Of a stretch of DNA of 64,000 bases, positions 16,150 to 24,941 are shown piece after piece. Source of the stretch: Streptacidiphilus melanogenes (GTDB lineage Bacteria; Actinomycetota; Actinomycetes; Streptomycetales; Streptomycetaceae). The stretch spans positions 21,327 to 85,326 of the forward strand of contig NZ_BBPP01000035.1 in assembly GCF_000787835.1 (NCBI RefSeq), given 5' to 3'. How positions within the stretch are numbered: the stretch's first letter is position 1; the number at the start of each line of letters is the position of its first letter. Both the position numbers and the translations under genes were made by a program. The notes under the pieces are model-generated. The model had not been told where the DNA came from. It saw only the letters and a list, made by a program, of their open reading frames with translations, and ran no database searches.

Positions 16150-16676
16150 GCGCCGTGACCGCCCTCGACCCGCGGCTGGGCGCGGCGCGCGCTGCGGCGG
16201 CGGCCGTGCGCGACCCCGAGCTGCCCATGCTGACCCTCGCCGACCTCGGCGTGCTGCGCGAGGTTCGGGTGGGCGAGGACGGCGTCACGGCGGTGCTCAC
16301 CCCCACCTACACCGGCTGCCCGGCCCTGGCCGAGATGCGCGCCGACGTCGCCGCGGCGCTGCGCGAGGCGGGCTTCGGCGAGGGGCAGGTGCACGTCGAG
16401 ACGCAGCTGAGCCCCGCCTGGAGCACGGACGACATCACCGCCGAGGGCCGTCGCAGGCTCGTCGAGGCCGGTATCGCCCCGCCCGGCGCCGCGCCGAAGC
16501 GCGCCGCGGGCCCCGTCCCGCTGACGCTCGGCCCGACCAGGTCCGCCGTCGTCCACTGCCCGCACTGCGGCTCCGCCGACACCGAGGAGACGAGCCGCTT
16601 CGGCGCCACCGCCTGCAAGGCGCTGCGCCGCTGTCGTGCCTGCCGCGAACCCTTCGAGCAGGTCAAGGAGATCTAG
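16146..16676 (+). CDS. paaD: Phenylacetate degradation protein PaaD
   Basis: A 176-residue MIP18/SufT-like protein thought to help assemble the metal or Fe-S centres of the epoxidase. The N-terminal DUF59 domain has DPELPMLTLADLGVLREV and TPTYTGCPAL with the conserved Cys. The C-terminal zinc ribbon is intact: CPHCGS and, later, CRACREPF. GTG at 16146 overlaps the paaC stop (GTGA). Its last base is shared with the GTG of paaE. Confidence 0.93.
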   Translation: MSAVTALDPRLGAARAAAAAVRDPELPMLTLADLGVLREVRVGEDGVTAVLTPTYTGCPALAEMRADVAAALREAGFGEGQVHVETQLSPAWSTDDITAEGRRRLVEAGIAPPGAAPKRAAGPVPLTLGPTRSAVVHCPHCGSADTEETSRFGATACKALRRCRACREPFEQVKEI

Positions 16677-17743
16677 TGCTGCGCACCAGCTTCCATCCGC
16701 TGACGGTGGCCTCCGTCGAGCCGCTGTGCGACGACGCCGCGGCGATCACCTTCGCCGTCCCGGACGAGCTCGCGGAGCGCTACGCCTTCCGGGCCGGCCA
16801 GTCCCTCACGCTGCGCCGTCTGGTCGACGGCCGCGACGAGCGCCGCTCGTACTCGCTGTGCGCGCCCGAGGGCGGCCCGCTGCGGATCGGCGTCCGTGAG
16901 GTCCCCGACGGCCTCTTCTCCTCCTGGCTGGTCCGCGACCTGCGGCCCGGCGACGTCGTGGAGACCCTCCCGCCGCTCGGCACCTTCGTCCCCGACCTCT
17001 CCGCCCCCGCGCACCACGCGCTGATCGGCGCGGGCTCGGGCATCACGCCGCTGCTGTCCATCGCGGCGACGGCCCTGGCCGACCCCAAGGCGCGGGTGAC
17101 CCTGCTGTACGGCAACCGCCGCAGCGACTCCGTCATGTTCGTCGACGAGCTGGCGGACCTGAAGGACCGTTACCCCGACCGCTTCCACCTCGTCCACGTG
17201 CTCTCCCGCGAGCCGCGCGAGAGCGAGCTGCTGAGCTGCCGCCTGGATGCGGAGCATCTGCGCGCGGTGCTGAGCGGGCTGGTCGACGTGCCCGGCGTGG
17301 ACCACTGGTGGCTCTGCGGCCCGCTGGGCATGACGGAGGACGCGCGCTCGGTGCTGACCTCGTTCGGGGTCCCCGCGGAGCGGGTGCACCGCGAGCTCTT
17401 CTACGCCGAGGACGAGGAGCCGCCGACGCCCGTGACGCACGCGGACGCGTCCGTCGACGGCCCCAGCGCGGAGGTCGAGCTGACGCTCGACGGCCGCGTC
17501 ACCACCCTCACCATGCCGCTGAGCGGCACCACCGTCCTCGACGCGGCGCAGCGCGCCCGCCCGGACCTCCCCTTCGCCTGCAAGGGCGGCGTCTGCGGCA
17601 CCTGCCGCGCCCTCGTCTGCGACGGCGAGGTCCGCATGCGCCGCAACTTCGCCCTCGAGGACTCGGAACTCTCCGCCGGCTACGTCCTCACCTGCCAGTC
17701 GGAACCGGTCACGGAACGAGTCGCCCTCGACTTCGACTCGTAG
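16676..17743 (+). CDS. paaE: Phenylacetyl-CoA epoxidase reductase PaaE
   Basis: Electron-transfer subunit, 355 residues. FAD domain: YAFRAGQSLTLRR and ERRSYSLCAPEG; NAD(P)H domain: HALIGAGSGITPLLSIA and WWLCGPLGMTEDA; C-terminal plant-type [2Fe-2S] ferredoxin: CKGGVCGTCRALVCDGEV with the fourth Cys in VLTCQSEP. It passes electrons from NADPH to the PaaA diiron site. GTG at 16676 shares its first base with the paaD stop (TAGTG). It is the last gene of the operon; the ligase paaK and the paaF/G/H/J/Z genes for later steps are not in this window. Confidence 0.95.
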   Translation: MLRTSFHPLTVASVEPLCDDAAAITFAVPDELAERYAFRAGQSLTLRRLVDGRDERRSYSLCAPEGGPLRIGVREVPDGLFSSWLVRDLRPGDVVETLPPLGTFVPDLSAPAHHALIGAGSGITPLLSIAATALADPKARVTLLYGNRRSDSVMFVDELADLKDRYPDRFHLVHVLSREPRESELLSCRLDAEHLRAVLSGLVDVPGVDHWWLCGPLGMTEDARSVLTSFGVPAERVHRELFYAEDEEPPTPVTHADASVDGPSAEVELTLDGRVTTLTMPLSGTTVLDAAQRARPDLPFACKGGVCGTCRALVCDGEVRMRRNFALEDSELSAGYVLTCQSEPVTERVALDFDS

Positions 17744-17757
17744 AGCACCCGCAGGCC

Positions 17758-17911
17758 GTTGCACGACTCAGGGGCGCGGGGAACGGCGCGAAAATCCCCG
17801 GCCTTCGGCCGGGAGGTACCCCCGTCCGGTGAGCGGATGGTCCTCAATGAGCAGGGCCATCCGCACGCCGGTGGGTTCTCGCGCAGTTCCCCGCGCCCCT
17901 GGTGGTGCAAC
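17758..17911. repeat. 154-bp inverted repeat of streptomycete type
   Basis: Arms of 23 bases at 17769-17791 (starting CAGGGGCGCGGGGAAC) and 17879-17901 (ending GTTCCCCGCGCCCCTG) match at 22 positions; short outer arms GTTGCA and TGCAAC extend it. An inner hairpin CCCCGGCCTTCGGCCGGG is also present. Elements with this GGGGCGCGGGGAAC arm are scattered between genes in many streptomycete genomes; their origin is unclear. Here it separates paaE from the convergent DUF5302 gene and can act as a bidirectional terminator. Confidence 0.75.
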
Positions 17912-17939
17912 TGGCTGGGGGAGCGGACCGCCTGGCTTG

Positions 17940-18164
17940 TCAGCCGCTCTTGCGGCGGAAGCTGCGTTGGCCGCCGGACTTGCCGTGGGTGCCGTGGATC
18001 TTGGACGGGTCCGTCCCTCTGCCGGAGGCGCCTTCGGACTGGGGACCGCGGCGGCGGGCCAGCGCCTCGCGGAACTTGCGCTTGAGGTCGTCCTCGGGGC
18101 CGCTGTGTTCGGCGTCGGCCGGCTGGCCGGGCTCGCCTTCGGGGGACGCGGCTTGGTCCGCCAT
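17940..18164 (-). CDS. DUF5302-like small basic protein
   Basis: A 74-residue protein: EDDLKRKFREALARRRGPQS in the middle and a basic, Gly/Lys/Arg-rich tail ending SGGQRSFRRKSG. It resembles the short actinobacterial DUF5302 family, for which no function is known; the tail could bind nucleic acid. GGAGG six bases before the ATG at 18164 supports this start over an upstream in-frame ATG at 18176. Confidence 0.7.
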   Translation of the reverse strand: MADQAASPEGEPGQPADAEHSGPEDDLKRKFREALARRRGPQSEGASGRGTDPSKIHGTHGKSGGQRSFRRKSG

Positions 18165-18226
18165 GAGTGCCTCCATCGGGTGTGAGGTGCGATGACAGTG
18201 TGTCATGGCACGGGCCGCCCCCGCGA

Positions 18227-18703
18227 TCAACATTCCTGTGCGACCCCCGCCGCGTCCAGCCGGTCCGTCAGGCGGCCCAGCAGGCCGCGCAGTTCCCGCA
18301 TCTCGGCGACGTCGAATCCGGTCCGGCGGGCGACCTCCAGCGGCACCTCCGTGGCCTGCTCGCGCAGCGCCGCGCCGCTCGCGGTCGCGCTGACCAGGAC
18401 CGAGCGCTCGTCCTGCGCGCTGCGCTCCCGCTTGACCAGGCCCGCAGCCTCCAGTCGTTTCAGCAGCGGCGACAGCGTGCCCGAGTCGAGGCGGAGCAGT
18501 TCGCCGAGGCGCTTGACGCTGAGCTCGCCGTGCTCCCACAGCGCCAGCATCGCCAGGTACTGGGGGTAGGTGAGCCCCAGGTCCTTCAGGGCGTCGCGGT
18601 AGATCGCGCCGAACGCGCGGCTCGCGTTGTGCAGGGCGAAGCAGACCTGGTGCTCCAGGCGGAGCAGGTTCTCGGCGTCGGTCGGCTGCGAGGTGGCGGT
18701 CAT
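18227..18703 (-). CDS. ohrR: OhrR-like organic peroxide sensor (MarR family)
   Basis: MarR-family repressor of 158 residues. LEHQVCFALHNASRAFGAIY contains the N-terminal reactive cysteine (about residue 21) diagnostic of OhrR, oxidised by organic hydroperoxides. The winged helix follows with GLTYPQYLAMLALWEHGELS and LDSGTLSPLLKRLEAAGLV. It is divergent from ohr, with a palindromic operator in the 104-bp spacer, so the pair forms a self-contained peroxide response: peroxide oxidises OhrR, which releases both promoters. Confidence 0.9.
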   Translation of the reverse strand: MTATSQPTDAENLLRLEHQVCFALHNASRAFGAIYRDALKDLGLTYPQYLAMLALWEHGELSVKRLGELLRLDSGTLSPLLKRLEAAGLVKRERSAQDERSVLVSATASGAALREQATEVPLEVARRTGFDVAEMRELRGLLGRLTDRLDAAGVAQEC

Positions 18704-18722
18704 GCCGACAAGTCTACTACTG

Positions 18723-18747
18723 AGTTGTGCGCAACTGAATTGTGTGC
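18723..18747. promoter_or_regulatory. OhrR operator and ohr promoter region
   Basis: AGTTGTGCGCAACT (18723-18736) has perfect 5-bp arms, and a second, related half-site AATTGTGTGC starts 15 bp further on (18738). A -10-like TATATT follows at 18751. The site lies between divergent ohrR and ohr, as in known OhrR systems. Confidence 0.6.
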
Positions 18748-18807
18748 TCTTATATTGCTTGTCGGAGTTCACGACCAACGGAACGAACGAGACGAGGCAT
18801 CGCACTC

Positions 18808-19221
<414 letters not shown>

Positions 19222-19380
19222 CACACCGGAAGTCGCGGAACGGCGACGGAACGCGAAAACGACTGGTCGCGCAGCACCGATCCGCAGACAGTGCGCATGT
19301 AGGGTGGGGCCCGCAGCATTGCGGGCCCCGTGCGTTTCGGGCGCGGTCGCCCGCCCGGTCTCTCGAGGGAAGCGGCCCCG

Positions 19381-20442
19381 ATGGAACTCGCGTACATCCC
19401 CAGCCCGTCGCAGGGCGTCTGGCACCTGGGTCCGGTGCCGATCCGCGCGTACGCGCTGTGCATCCTGGCCGGGATCGCGGCCGCCCTCTGGCTGACCCGC
19501 AAGCGGTGGATCAAGCTCGGCGGCAACCCCGAGGACGTCTTCGACGTCGCTCTGTGGGCCGTCCCCTTCGGGATCGTCGGCGGCCGGCTCTACCACGTGA
19601 TCACCGACCCGGAGCTGTACTTCAAGGCCGGTGAGCAGCCCATCCGGGCCCTCTACATCTGGGACGGCGGCCTCGGCATCTGGGGCGCGGTCGCGCTCGG
19701 CGCCGTCGGCGCGTGGATCGGCTGCCGCCGCAAGGGCATCCCGCTTTCCGGCTTCGCCGACGCGTTGGCACCCGGCCTGATCCTGGCTCAGGCGATCGGC
19801 CGCTGGGGCAACTGGTTCAACCAGGAGCTCTACGGCAACCCGACCAAGCTGCCCTGGGGCCTGGAGATCAACAAGATCAACGCGGACGGCAGCGTCGTCC
19901 ACGGCGTCTTCCAGCCGACCTTCCTGTACGAGTCGCTGTGGGACCTGATGCTGGTCTTCGTGCTGCTCTACGCGGACCGCCGCTGGAGCATGCACAACGG
20001 GCGCCTGTTCGCCCTCTACGTCTCCGGCTACACCCTCGGCCGCTTCTGGATCGAGGCGCTGCGCAGCGACCACGCCAACCGCTTCCTCGGCCTGCGCCTC
20101 AACGACTGGACGTCGCTGCTGCTCTTCGTGGCCGGTGTGGTCTACCTCTACGTGACCCGGAACAAGCCCGCCCCGGACAACCCCATCGGGGCCTCCCGGA
20201 TCGAGCCTCCGGCGGTCGACGGGGAGAACCCGGCCGAGCCGGGCGCGCCGACCGCACCGGTTGACGAGGACGCCGAGACCGGCGCTGTCGCGGAGACCGC
20301 CGAGTCGGCGGAGGACGTCCGGAGCGAGGACACCGCTGAGGACGCGGTCCGGGCCGCGGGCCCGGAGGCTGTCCGACGCCGCGCAGCCAACGGCTCCACG
20401 GCCAGCGGCTCCGCGAACGCGGGCCCCAAGCAGCGCGCCTGA
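19381..20442 (+). CDS. lgt: Prolipoprotein diacylglyceryl transferase Lgt
   Basis: Polytopic membrane enzyme of 353 residues that moves diacylglycerol from phosphatidylglycerol to the lipobox cysteine of prolipoproteins. The Lgt signature is clear: AQAIGRWGNWFNQELYG. Other conserved parts are YIWDGGLGIWGAVALGA, FLYESLWDL and GRFWIEALRSD. About seven helices are visible. The C-terminal 90 residues are an acidic, Ala/Glu-rich extension typical of actinobacterial Lgt. ATG at 19381 begins MELAYIPSPSQGVWHLGPVP. Unlike the usual layout, no trp or pyruvate kinase gene is adjacent. Confidence 0.95.
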   Translation: MELAYIPSPSQGVWHLGPVPIRAYALCILAGIAAALWLTRKRWIKLGGNPEDVFDVALWAVPFGIVGGRLYHVITDPELYFKAGEQPIRALYIWDGGLGIWGAVALGAVGAWIGCRRKGIPLSGFADALAPGLILAQAIGRWGNWFNQELYGNPTKLPWGLEINKINADGSVVHGVFQPTFLYESLWDLMLVFVLLYADRRWSMHNGRLFALYVSGYTLGRFWIEALRSDHANRFLGLRLNDWTSLLLFVAGVVYLYVTRNKPAPDNPIGASRIEPPAVDGENPAEPGAPTAPVDEDAETGAVAETAESAEDVRSEDTAEDAVRAAGPEAVRRRAANGSTASGSANAGPKQRA

Positions 20443-20463
20443 CAACAGCGGAGACGTTTTTTG

Positions 20464-20488
20464 CAGCGGAAGTTCCGGCCTTCCGCTG
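20464..20488 (+). terminator. Hairpin after lgt
   Basis: CAGCGGAAG (20464-20472) pairs perfectly with CTTCCGCTG (20480-20488). A run of six T lies just before the stem rather than after it, so this is not a classic intrinsic terminator for lgt; it could instead be a leader structure of the next gene. Confidence 0.4.
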
Positions 20489-20566
20489 GGTAGCATGCCC
20501 ACAGGAGCCGATCAATCGGTTCGGCCGGCGTCCAGCCGGTGGCGGGGGCGGAACCGTGGGAGCGAC

Positions 20567-21562
20567 GTGTCTGTGACGGCGGTGCTGTCGGTGGTGTTCG
20601 CGGTGTGCGCCGCGATCAGCAACGCCATGGGCACCGTGCTGCAGCGGCGGGCGGCGCTGATCGTGCCGCGCTCGCAGGGCTTCCGCATCGGGCTGATGTG
20701 GGATCTGCTGCGCACGCCCGTGTGGCTCTTCGGGATACTCGGCGTCGTCTTCGCCGCCGCCTTCCAGGGCCTGGCGCTCGCCACCGGTCCGCTGGCGGTC
20801 GTCCAGCCGATCTTCGTTCTGGAGCTCCCGGCCGCGCTGATGATCGGCGGCATGGTCTTCCACCGCCGGATGCCGACGTTGGCCTGGATCTGGGTGGCCT
20901 GCCTCGTCGGGGGCCTCGGTCTCGCACTCGGCGCGGCGGCACCGAGCGGAGGATCGCTCCAACCCGGCGTCGGCCTGTGGGTGCTCGCGCTGGCCAGCTG
21001 CGGCGGAGCGATGGTGCTGCTCTGCCTCGCCGCGCTGCGCCGCGGCGTCGGCGGCGCCCGCGCCGTCTGCCTCGGCCTCGCGGCGGCGATCGGCTACGCG
21101 CTGACCGCGGCGCTGATGAAGTCGGCGACCGACACCCTCGACCACCAGGGCGTGGCGGCGTTCTTCACCTCCTGGCAGACCTACGGCTTCGCCGCCGTCG
21201 GCGTGTGCGCACTGTTCCTGCTGGAGAACGCCATGCAGGCCGGCCCGCTGGTCGCCTCGCAGCCGGCGCTGACCCTCGGTGACGCGCTGGTCAGCCTCTC
21301 GCTGGGCGTGACGCTCTACAACGAGACCGTCCGGACGGGATGGTGGCTGGTCCCGGAGATCATCGGCGTGCTGCTCGTCGCGCTCGGCGCGATCGGGCTG
21401 TCGCGGTTGCAGATGCGACCGCAGGAGGGCGAGCACGGCAAGGGCCGCGACCAGGATCCGGTGCCGGGGTCCGGTGCGAGCCCGAGTTCGGGCTTCGGTC
21501 CCGACGACGGCGGTCCCCGCGGCGGCGCTCCCGCACGAACGGCGGCACCGCCGAAGGGCTGA
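20567..21562 (+). CDS. DMT-family permease (EamA/NIPA-like)
   Basis: Membrane protein of about 331 residues with nine or so helices and a Gly/Pro-rich cytoplasmic tail. It opens with VLSVVFAVCAAISNAMGTVL and has the inverted-repeat look of drug/metabolite transporters: GLALATGPLAVVQPIFVLEL in the first half and AMQAGPLVASQPALTLGDAL in the second. Actinobacterial members are labelled DMT or NIPA-like magnesium permeases; the substrate cannot be told. Two in-frame GTG codons (20567, 20573) follow a GGGAG; the first is used. Confidence 0.75.
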   Translation: MSVTAVLSVVFAVCAAISNAMGTVLQRRAALIVPRSQGFRIGLMWDLLRTPVWLFGILGVVFAAAFQGLALATGPLAVVQPIFVLELPAALMIGGMVFHRRMPTLAWIWVACLVGGLGLALGAAAPSGGSLQPGVGLWVLALASCGGAMVLLCLAALRRGVGGARAVCLGLAAAIGYALTAALMKSATDTLDHQGVAAFFTSWQTYGFAAVGVCALFLLENAMQAGPLVASQPALTLGDALVSLSLGVTLYNETVRTGWWLVPEIIGVLLVALGAIGLSRLQMRPQEGEHGKGRDQDPVPGSGASPSSGFGPDDGGPRGGAPARTAAPPKG

Positions 21563-21914
21563 CCGGGGCGGCGGCACCCCGCGCGCGCATCGCAGCGCCG
21601 CGGAACCGCTGAACGGCGGGGCGGAGCCGCGCTTCCGGGGCCGGGTCGCTGCGAGCTTCGGCGCCGGTGACGGCGACTGCCGGGGCGCGCCCGCCTGCAT
21701 CGCGGCAGCAACCTCGCCTTCGCGGACGCGTTCCTCGCGCGGAGTTCCGTCGCGCTGGCCCTTGGCGGTGACGAGCGTGCACAGCCCCGGCCTGCGCGCG
21801 GCCTGCGACGCCCGGCCCGCTGATCTGCCGAGCAGCGCGGCGGAGACGGCGGCCGGGACTTCGCCGTGCCACCCGCCCAACGGCCCTGCCGGCCAGGCGG
21901 CTCGGCCGCAGGGT
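21563..21914. other. Non-coding stretch, nothing recognised
   Basis: A 352-bp gap between convergent genes. Reading frames in it have arginine/alanine-rich, low-complexity products without the expected third-position bias, so they look spurious. No clear hairpin, RNA gene or repeat was found. Confidence 0.5.
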
Positions 21915-23033
21915 TCAGTGGGCGGAGGCGAGAGCCGCCGGCGCTGCGGTCGACGTGAGGTAGCGGTCGACGGCGACGGCCGCCGCGCGGCCGGCGCGGT
22001 TGGCGCCGATGGTGCTGGCCGACGGGCCGTAGCCGACGAGGTGGATGCGTGGGTCGCGGGCGGCCTGGGTGCCGTCCATGCGGATGCCGCCGCCCGCCTC
22101 GCGCAGTCCCAGCGGGGCGAGGTGGCCGATGGCGGCGCGGAAGCCCGTGGCCCAGACGATCACGTCGACGAGCTCTTCGTGGCCGTCGGGCCAGACCACG
22201 CCGTGCTCCGTGATGTGTTCGAACATCGGCAGCCGGTGCAGCGCGTCGCGCTCGCGCGCCAGCAGCAGCGCCGGGGAGGGCGGCAGGCCCGTCACCGACA
22301 CCACGCTCCTCGGCGGCAGGCCCGCGCGCACGCGCTCCTCGACCATGGCGACGGCGGCGCGGCCCAGCTCCTCGGGGACGAAGGGGTCGTCGCGGAAGAC
22401 CGGCGGGCGCCTGGTGACCCAGAGCGTCCGGGCGACGGCGGCTGTCTCCGCGAGGATCTGGACGGCCGACGCGCCGCCGCCCACGACCAGGACGGTGCCC
22501 GTGCCGCCGAACTCCTCGGGGCCCCGGTAGGCGGAGCTGTGCAGCATCCGGCCGCGGAAGCGCTCCGCACCGGGGTAGCGCGGAACGAACGGACGGGTCC
22601 ACGTTCCCGTCGCGTTGATCAGGGCCCGCGTGGACCACACCCGACCGCCGTCGCCCTGTACCAGCAGCCGCGCGTGCGGGTCGGCCGACTCGGACCGCAC
22701 GGAGGTGACGGTGACCGGGCGCAGGACGGGCAGCTCGTGGTCGCGCTCGTAGGCGGCGAAGTAGTCGGGCAGCACGTCCCGTGCGGGGAGCTGCGGGGCG
22801 AGCGGAGGCAGCGGGGAGTCGGGCAGTTCGTGGAAGCCGTGGACCATCGCCATGGTCAGCGATGACGGCCGGTGCTGCCAGGCGCCTCCCGGTGCGGGGT
22901 CGGCGTCGAGAACGACGAAGTCGTCGAACGGCCGCAGCCCACGCCGCCGCAGGTGGTGGGCGGCGGACAGCCCTGCCTGCCCCGCGCCGATGACGACCAC
23001 GTCGACCTCTGTTGTTGCAGTCTCAACACTCAC
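21915..23033 (-). CDS. FAD-dependent monooxygenase/oxidoreductase (CzcO-like)
   Basis: Flavoprotein of about 372 residues. VDVVVIGAGQAGLSAAHHLR is the FAD Rossmann motif, GGAWQHRPSSLT follows, and TVLVVGGGASAVQILAE is the second, NADPH-binding motif. FRGRMLHSSAYR and VIVWATGFRAAIGHLAPLG fit the CzcO/flavin monooxygenase group (COG2072). The GTG at 23033 is the only good start close to the FAD motif. It is divergent from the universal stress protein gene. Likely N- or S-oxygenation or Baeyer-Villiger chemistry on an unknown substrate. Confidence 0.8.
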   Translation of the reverse strand: MSVETATTEVDVVVIGAGQAGLSAAHHLRRRGLRPFDDFVVLDADPAPGGAWQHRPSSLTMAMVHGFHELPDSPLPPLAPQLPARDVLPDYFAAYERDHELPVLRPVTVTSVRSESADPHARLLVQGDGGRVWSTRALINATGTWTRPFVPRYPGAERFRGRMLHSSAYRGPEEFGGTGTVLVVGGGASAVQILAETAAVARTLWVTRRPPVFRDDPFVPEELGRAAVAMVEERVRAGLPPRSVVSVTGLPPSPALLLARERDALHRLPMFEHITEHGVVWPDGHEELVDVIVWATGFRAAIGHLAPLGLREAGGGIRMDGTQAARDPRIHLVGYGPSASTIGANRAGRAAAVAVDRYLTSTAAPAALASAH

Positions 23034-23041
23034 ATACGTGA
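23030..23041. promoter_or_regulatory. Palindrome over the flavoprotein start
   Basis: TCACATACGTGA has perfect TCAC/GTGA arms and covers the GTG start of the flavin monooxygenase gene and its upstream bases. It may be an operator or part of the ribosome entry region. Inference only. Confidence 0.3.
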
Positions 23042-23157
23042 AACATCCGCGCGGAGCCCGGACTTCCCCGGAACCCTGGCCCGCGCGTGTTGCAGCCGGT
23101 CGGCCGCCGGAGGGGATGAGAGCGTGGCCATGCGTGGACGAACAGGGAGGAGGGCCC

Positions 23158-23616
23158 ATGGCTCAGAGCGGCGGGCGCGCGCCCGACGTGATCGTGGTGG
23201 GCGTGGACGGCTCGCAGCACGCCGGTGAGGCGTTGCGGGCCGCGATCCGGCAGGCGGAGCTCACGGACAGCCTGGTGCACGCGGTGCTGGCGTGGGAGTG
23301 GCCGAGCATCTTCTCCGTGCCGGAGCCGGTGCCCGGGCAGGAGGGGCTCACCTTCGAGGAGCAGGCGCAGCTCCGACTCGACGCGGCCGTCGAGGCCGTC
23401 GCGGGGCCGGGTCCGCACCCGCGGATCCGCAAGCGGGCGCTGCAGGGGAGTCCGACGCAGGTGCTGCTCGACGCCGCCCGGGACGCCGTGCTGCTGGTCG
23501 TCGGCAGCCGTGGCTACGGCGGCTTCAAGGGGATCATGCTCGGTTCGGTCAGCCACCACCTGGCGCAGTACGCGCCGTGCTCGGTGCTGATCGTCCGTGC
23601 CGACGAGACGCGCTGA
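23158..23616 (+). CDS. Universal stress protein UspA family
   Basis: Single-domain USP of 152 residues. VIVVGVDGSQHAGEALRAAI opens the fold and the ATP-binding signature GSRGYGGFKGIMLGSVSHHL with CSVLIVR closes it. GGAGGAGG lies five bases before the ATG. USPs bind ATP and support survival under hypoxia or starvation in actinobacteria. It is a single gene with a convergent neighbour 20 bp away. Confidence 0.9.
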   Translation: MAQSGGRAPDVIVVGVDGSQHAGEALRAAIRQAELTDSLVHAVLAWEWPSIFSVPEPVPGQEGLTFEEQAQLRLDAAVEAVAGPGPHPRIRKRALQGSPTQVLLDAARDAVLLVVGSRGYGGFKGIMLGSVSHHLAQYAPCSVLIVRADETR

Positions 23617-23636
23617 GGCCCGCGCCCGGCGGGTCC

Positions 23637-23960
23637 TCAGGCCTGGCCGGTCTCGAAGCGGCGGACGTGGCCGTCCTCGACGTCGAAGCGCCAGACGGTG
23701 CTCATCTCCCCCCAGGTGTCGTTGCGGAACCTCGCCAGCAGGGTCTGCCCGCCGTTGGACTCCTTCTGGACGTCCATCCGGCCGCCCGCGTCGAAGATCT
23801 CGCGGTCGATCCATTCCTGGAGGTTCCGGTCCGAGCCGTCGTCCGACATGGTCGCGTCCGAGGTGAGCAGCCCGAGGAAGGCGTCACGGTCGTGGGCGTT
23901 GATCGCCTCGACCATGCGGCGGACGACGGGGTCGGAGAGTTTGGCGGTGGCAATCGTCAT
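23637..23960 (-). CDS. SnoaL-like (NTF2-fold) protein
   Basis: A 107-residue protein of the NTF2/SnoaL-like fold. VRRMVEAINAHDRDAFLGLL, then TSDATMSDDGS and WGEMSTVWRFDVEDGHVRRF are the helix and sheet pattern of the family. Members bind or isomerise small hydrophobic molecules, but without more residues a reaction cannot be named. ATG at 23960. Single gene. Confidence 0.8.
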   Translation of the reverse strand: MTIATAKLSDPVVRRMVEAINAHDRDAFLGLLTSDATMSDDGSDRNLQEWIDREIFDAGGRMDVQKESNGGQTLLARFRNDTWGEMSTVWRFDVEDGHVRRFETGQA

Positions 23961-24073
23961 GCCCTCCAGCGAACACCGGGGCGTCCGGCGTCGCACCGCA
24001 CGGGCCGCCGTTCAGGGTACGGCGGCCGCGGGCGCACGGGAGAAGAAGGTGCACCGGCTGGGCGAGCCGGTGC

Positions 24074-24832
24074 TCAGCCCTGCGCCGATCCTTGGACGCC
24101 GCCCGCCCGCGCGTCCGCGCGGCGAAGTGCGTCCGCGACGATGTCGTTGAGGCCGTCCTGGTGGGCGCCGCGCCAGTAGGCACGGCCGCAGGCGGTGCAG
24201 AGCGCGAAGGTGTCGTAGGAGCGTTCCGTCCCGGGGCGCAGCTGCGGGCGGACCTCGTCCAGCGTCGCCGGGCGCAGCTCTCCGTTGCAGGCGGTGCAGC
24301 GGGTCCACGGCGCGAGCGGCGGCGCGAAGCGCTCCAGCACGTCGGTCAGCTGCTCCTCCGGGCGGTGGCTGTAGACGTACGCCCCGGCCCACAGCTCCCG
24401 GCGGTGCAGCAGGCCCCGGTCGCGCGACAGAATGACCCGCTGCTCGCGGGCGGACTGTGCGGCCAGCGCCGCGTCGCCGATGTCCAGCCGCTCGTAGGCC
24501 GCGTCCACGCCGAGCAGCCGCAGGCGGCGGGCGAGGGTGCCCAGGTGCACGTCGAGCAGGAAGCGCGGGGGGCCGGGCAGCGGCTGCGGCCGGGTGACGG
24601 GGGAGACGTGGATGCGCTCGTCGGCCGTCGGCACGTGCGAGGCCTCGCTCGCGCGTCCGTCCACGGTCAGGCTGCCGACCTCGGTCAGCGGCACGCCGAG
24701 GGACTCCACGACGTGGCCCAGCGAGGACGCGCCGTCGGTCCGCACCCGGGCGCCCTCCTCGGCGCGCCGCGCCGCGGCGACGAAGACGTGCAAGTCGGGG
24801 TCGAAGCTGACGATGATCTCCGGTCCGTCCAC
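24074..24832 (-). CDS. Mut7-C RNase domain protein with ubiquitin-like N-terminus
   Basis: A 252-residue protein. Residues 1-85 look like the MoaD/ubiquitin-like Mut7-C-associated domain (VESLGVPLTEVGSLTVDGRA). Residues 90-170 hold the PIN-like Mut7-C fold: FLLDVHLGTLARRLRLLGVD with the acidic residue, and VILSRDRGLLHRRE. A zinc ribbon ends the protein: RCTACNGELRP and LCTACGRAYWRG. Family members are predicted RNases related to the C-terminus of exonuclease Mut-7. The start is a GTG with no ribosome binding site. Confidence 0.8.
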   Translation of the reverse strand: MDGPEIIVSFDPDLHVFVAAARRAEEGARVRTDGASSLGHVVESLGVPLTEVGSLTVDGRASEASHVPTADERIHVSPVTRPQPLPGPPRFLLDVHLGTLARRLRLLGVDAAYERLDIGDAALAAQSAREQRVILSRDRGLLHRRELWAGAYVYSHRPEEQLTDVLERFAPPLAPWTRCTACNGELRPATLDEVRPQLRPGTERSYDTFALCTACGRAYWRGAHQDGLNDIVADALRRADARAGGVQGSAQG

Positions 24833-24941
24833 GCGGTCAGCATGTCACCGGCGCGTTGTCCGAGGCCAGCGGTTTCCGACCGGTCGCGATCGCTTGTGCG
24901 GTTCCGACCCGGTTGTCGGTGGCGGGGGCTAGCGTGTGGCC

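Noticed and set aside
21360..21872. Possible basic protein gene in the gap before the flavin monooxygenase
   Set aside because: Extremely Arg-rich, no ribosome binding site, overlaps the DMT gene antisense.
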